From: Aureimonas frigidaquae
GTDB taxonomy: Bacteria; Pseudomonadota; Alphaproteobacteria; Rhizobiales; Rhizobiaceae
Reading direction: 5' to 3'
DNA: 64,000 bases
Assembly: GCF_001463905.1 (NCBI RefSeq)
Contig: NZ_BBWR01000005.1
Span: forward strand, 62,001 to 126,000
A program made the position numbers and the translations under genes. The notes under the pieces are model-generated. The model did no database searches. It saw nothing but the letters and a program-made list of their open reading frames with translations, and was not told the origin of the DNA. Positions within the stretch are counted from its first letter, which is position 1. Each line of letters begins with the position of its first letter. Positions 63,072 to 64,000 of the stretch are shown in pieces.

Positions 63072-64000
63072 TGCCGTCTCCGATGGGTTTCAGCCAGGGC
63101 GGCAGGCGCGGCGGCGCATGCCCTGTCGTCAGCGCCTCGACGCAATCGTCGAGCGTGCCCAGGCGCACCGTGCAGCCGGACAGGCCGGGCCCGTAATGGG
63201 CGTATTTGCCCGACGTGGTCAGCACTGTCTTTGCACCGACCGGGAACACCGGGCGCGTGATGGAGCACCAGCAGAGATCCGTGATCAGATCGATCCCGGC
63301 TGCGGCCAGGCGGGCACGCGTGCCGTCCGCAGCGGCCGCGGCTGCCACGTGCCGCCCGGCCGTGACGATCGCCGCCATATGCGCAAGGCGGGACCGCCCC
63401 GCCATCGCCTCGGCCAGGGCGCGGCATTCATCGAGGGATGCGTGCGGGCTGCCGACCGCGACCAGCTCGACGGCGGAGGGGCCGTCGTTCAGCTCCTTCC
63501 ATGCCCGGGCAAGGTCGGCGCGGGTGACGGTCGATACCGGCGCGTCCGGTAGAGCGCAGCCTGCCGCTTCTGGCGTGATCCCCTCCACATGCAGCATGGG
63601 GGCCGATGAGGTCGTGCCGAAGGCCGCGCACATCGCCTTCAGGTCATCCCGGGTCGGGCGCGCCTTTGCAAGCCCACGCAGCAGGGGGATACGGTCCCCG
63701 GCAATCGTGCCGGCGAGGTGGCCGAGGAGCGGCCATACCGCGGCCCCGGCCTGGTCGGCAAGCTCGACATCGACCACGAGACTGGCCCGCCGCCCGCAAT
63801 CCAGGAAAGGGCCACACAGGGGCGCCCGGCCGGTGACGGCGATGCACAGGTCCAGGAAGTCCGCATGCTTGGCGGTCCGGGCTCCCAGAACGCTGTTGGC
63901 GAATATCACGGCGTTGGATTCCGACCAGCCGATTGCCTCGCCCTCGCTCGGCGCATTGTCGAGATGATAGGGCGCGCAGGTGAAAGTGGGCGCGCACCCC
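63064..64000 (-). CDS. Aconitase X, probable cis-3-hydroxy-L-proline dehydratase (5' end beyond window)
   Basis: The last 312 residues of an AcnX protein; the N-terminal part lies outside the window. Visible signatures are [10 protein letters not shown], then [35 protein letters not shown], and [15 protein letters not shown] with paired cysteines for the Fe-S cluster, followed by [13 protein letters not shown]. Bacterial AcnX proteins characterised so far dehydrate cis-3-hydroxy-L-proline to delta1-pyrroline-2-carboxylate; archaeal ones act on phosphomevalonate. Its neighbours favour the hydroxyproline role. Whether the small swivel domain is fused or separate cannot be seen. Confidence 0.88.
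   Translation of the reverse strand, partial: GCAPTFTCAPYHLDNAPSEGEAIGWSESNAVIFANSVLGARTAKHADFLDLCIAVTGRAPLCGPFLDCGRRASLVVDVELADQAGAAVWPLLGHLAGTIAGDRIPLLRGLAKARPTRDDLKAMCAAFGTTSSAPMLHVEGITPEAAGCALPDAPVSTVTRADLARAWKELNDGPSAVELVAVGSPHASLDECRALAEAMAGRSRLAHMAAIVTAGRHVAAAAAADGTRARLAAAGIDLITDLCWCSITRPVFPVGAKTVLTTSGKYAHYGPGLSGCTVRLGTLDDCVEALTTGHAPPRLPPWLKPIGDGNA

Overview
This is a GC-rich, densely packed chromosomal segment of an alphaproteobacterium, most likely in the order Hyphomicrobiales (Rhizobiales). The evidence is gene order: ftsY-mtaB-dapF next to ffh-rpsP-rimM-trmD-rplS-leuC; an atpHAGDC operon just after priA; and proA/nadD/rsfS/rlmH/envC-like/ctpA/rppH in one run with obgE-proB-proA. 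A placement near Aurantimonadaceae is only an impression and was not tested. One tRNA gene (tRNA-Ser, anticodon CGA) is present. There are no rRNA genes, no CRISPR array and no intact insertion sequence.

Region 1 (1-11.5 kb) holds protein targeting and translation genes: ftsY (cut by the window edge), mtaB, dapF, an EEP-family membrane protein, ffh, rpsP, rimM, a small ABM-fold protein, trmD, rplS and leuC. Region 2 (11.7-22.5 kb) holds succinate dehydrogenase, with sdhB separated from sdhCDA by a GT25 glycosyltransferase, a small secreted protein and an App1-type phosphatase. It is followed by msrA, a DUF302-like protein, dps, priA and a small membrane protein. Region 3 (22.7-27.9 kb) is the F1 operon atpHAGDC, closed by a strong terminator. 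About 1 kb without a convincing gene follows. Region 4 (29-39.8 kb, minus strand) holds envelope, ribosome and proline genes: rppH, ctpA, an EnvC-like gene, rlmH, rsfS, nadD, proA, proB, obgE, rpmA and rplU.

Region 5 (40-64 kb) is accessory. A lone compact SNF2-type helicase lies just downstream of tRNA-Ser. A transglutaminase-like protein and an M42 peptidase come next. A catabolic-looking cluster follows: a CodA-like amidohydrolase, an NTF2-like protein, a GntR regulator, an NMT1-type ABC transporter and a gamma-glutamyltransferase homologue. Its substrate-binding protein gene is interrupted by an in-frame amber codon. Then come a HipB-like regulator without a visible HipA, a large inverted repeat, an unrecognised membrane protein, and a periplasmic ClpP-like/PAN protein.

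The last 10 kb is the most interesting part. A GntR regulator is divergent from an 1148-residue single-chain enzyme that joins a molybdopterin oxidoreductase to a flavin/NAD reductase and a 2Fe-2S ferredoxin domain. An AtoE-like transporter and an Ldh2-family reductase follow on the same strand. A convergent operon carries aconitase X, a proline-racemase-family protein with an unusual Ser/Thr catalytic pair, and an XRE-cupin regulator. AcnX, the racemase-family protein and the Ldh2 reductase together suggest 3-hydroxyproline breakdown through delta1-pyrroline-2-carboxylate to proline. The role of the molybdenum fusion enzyme is unknown. A near-perfect palindrome just downstream of a TTGACA promoter in front of it is the likely GntR operator.
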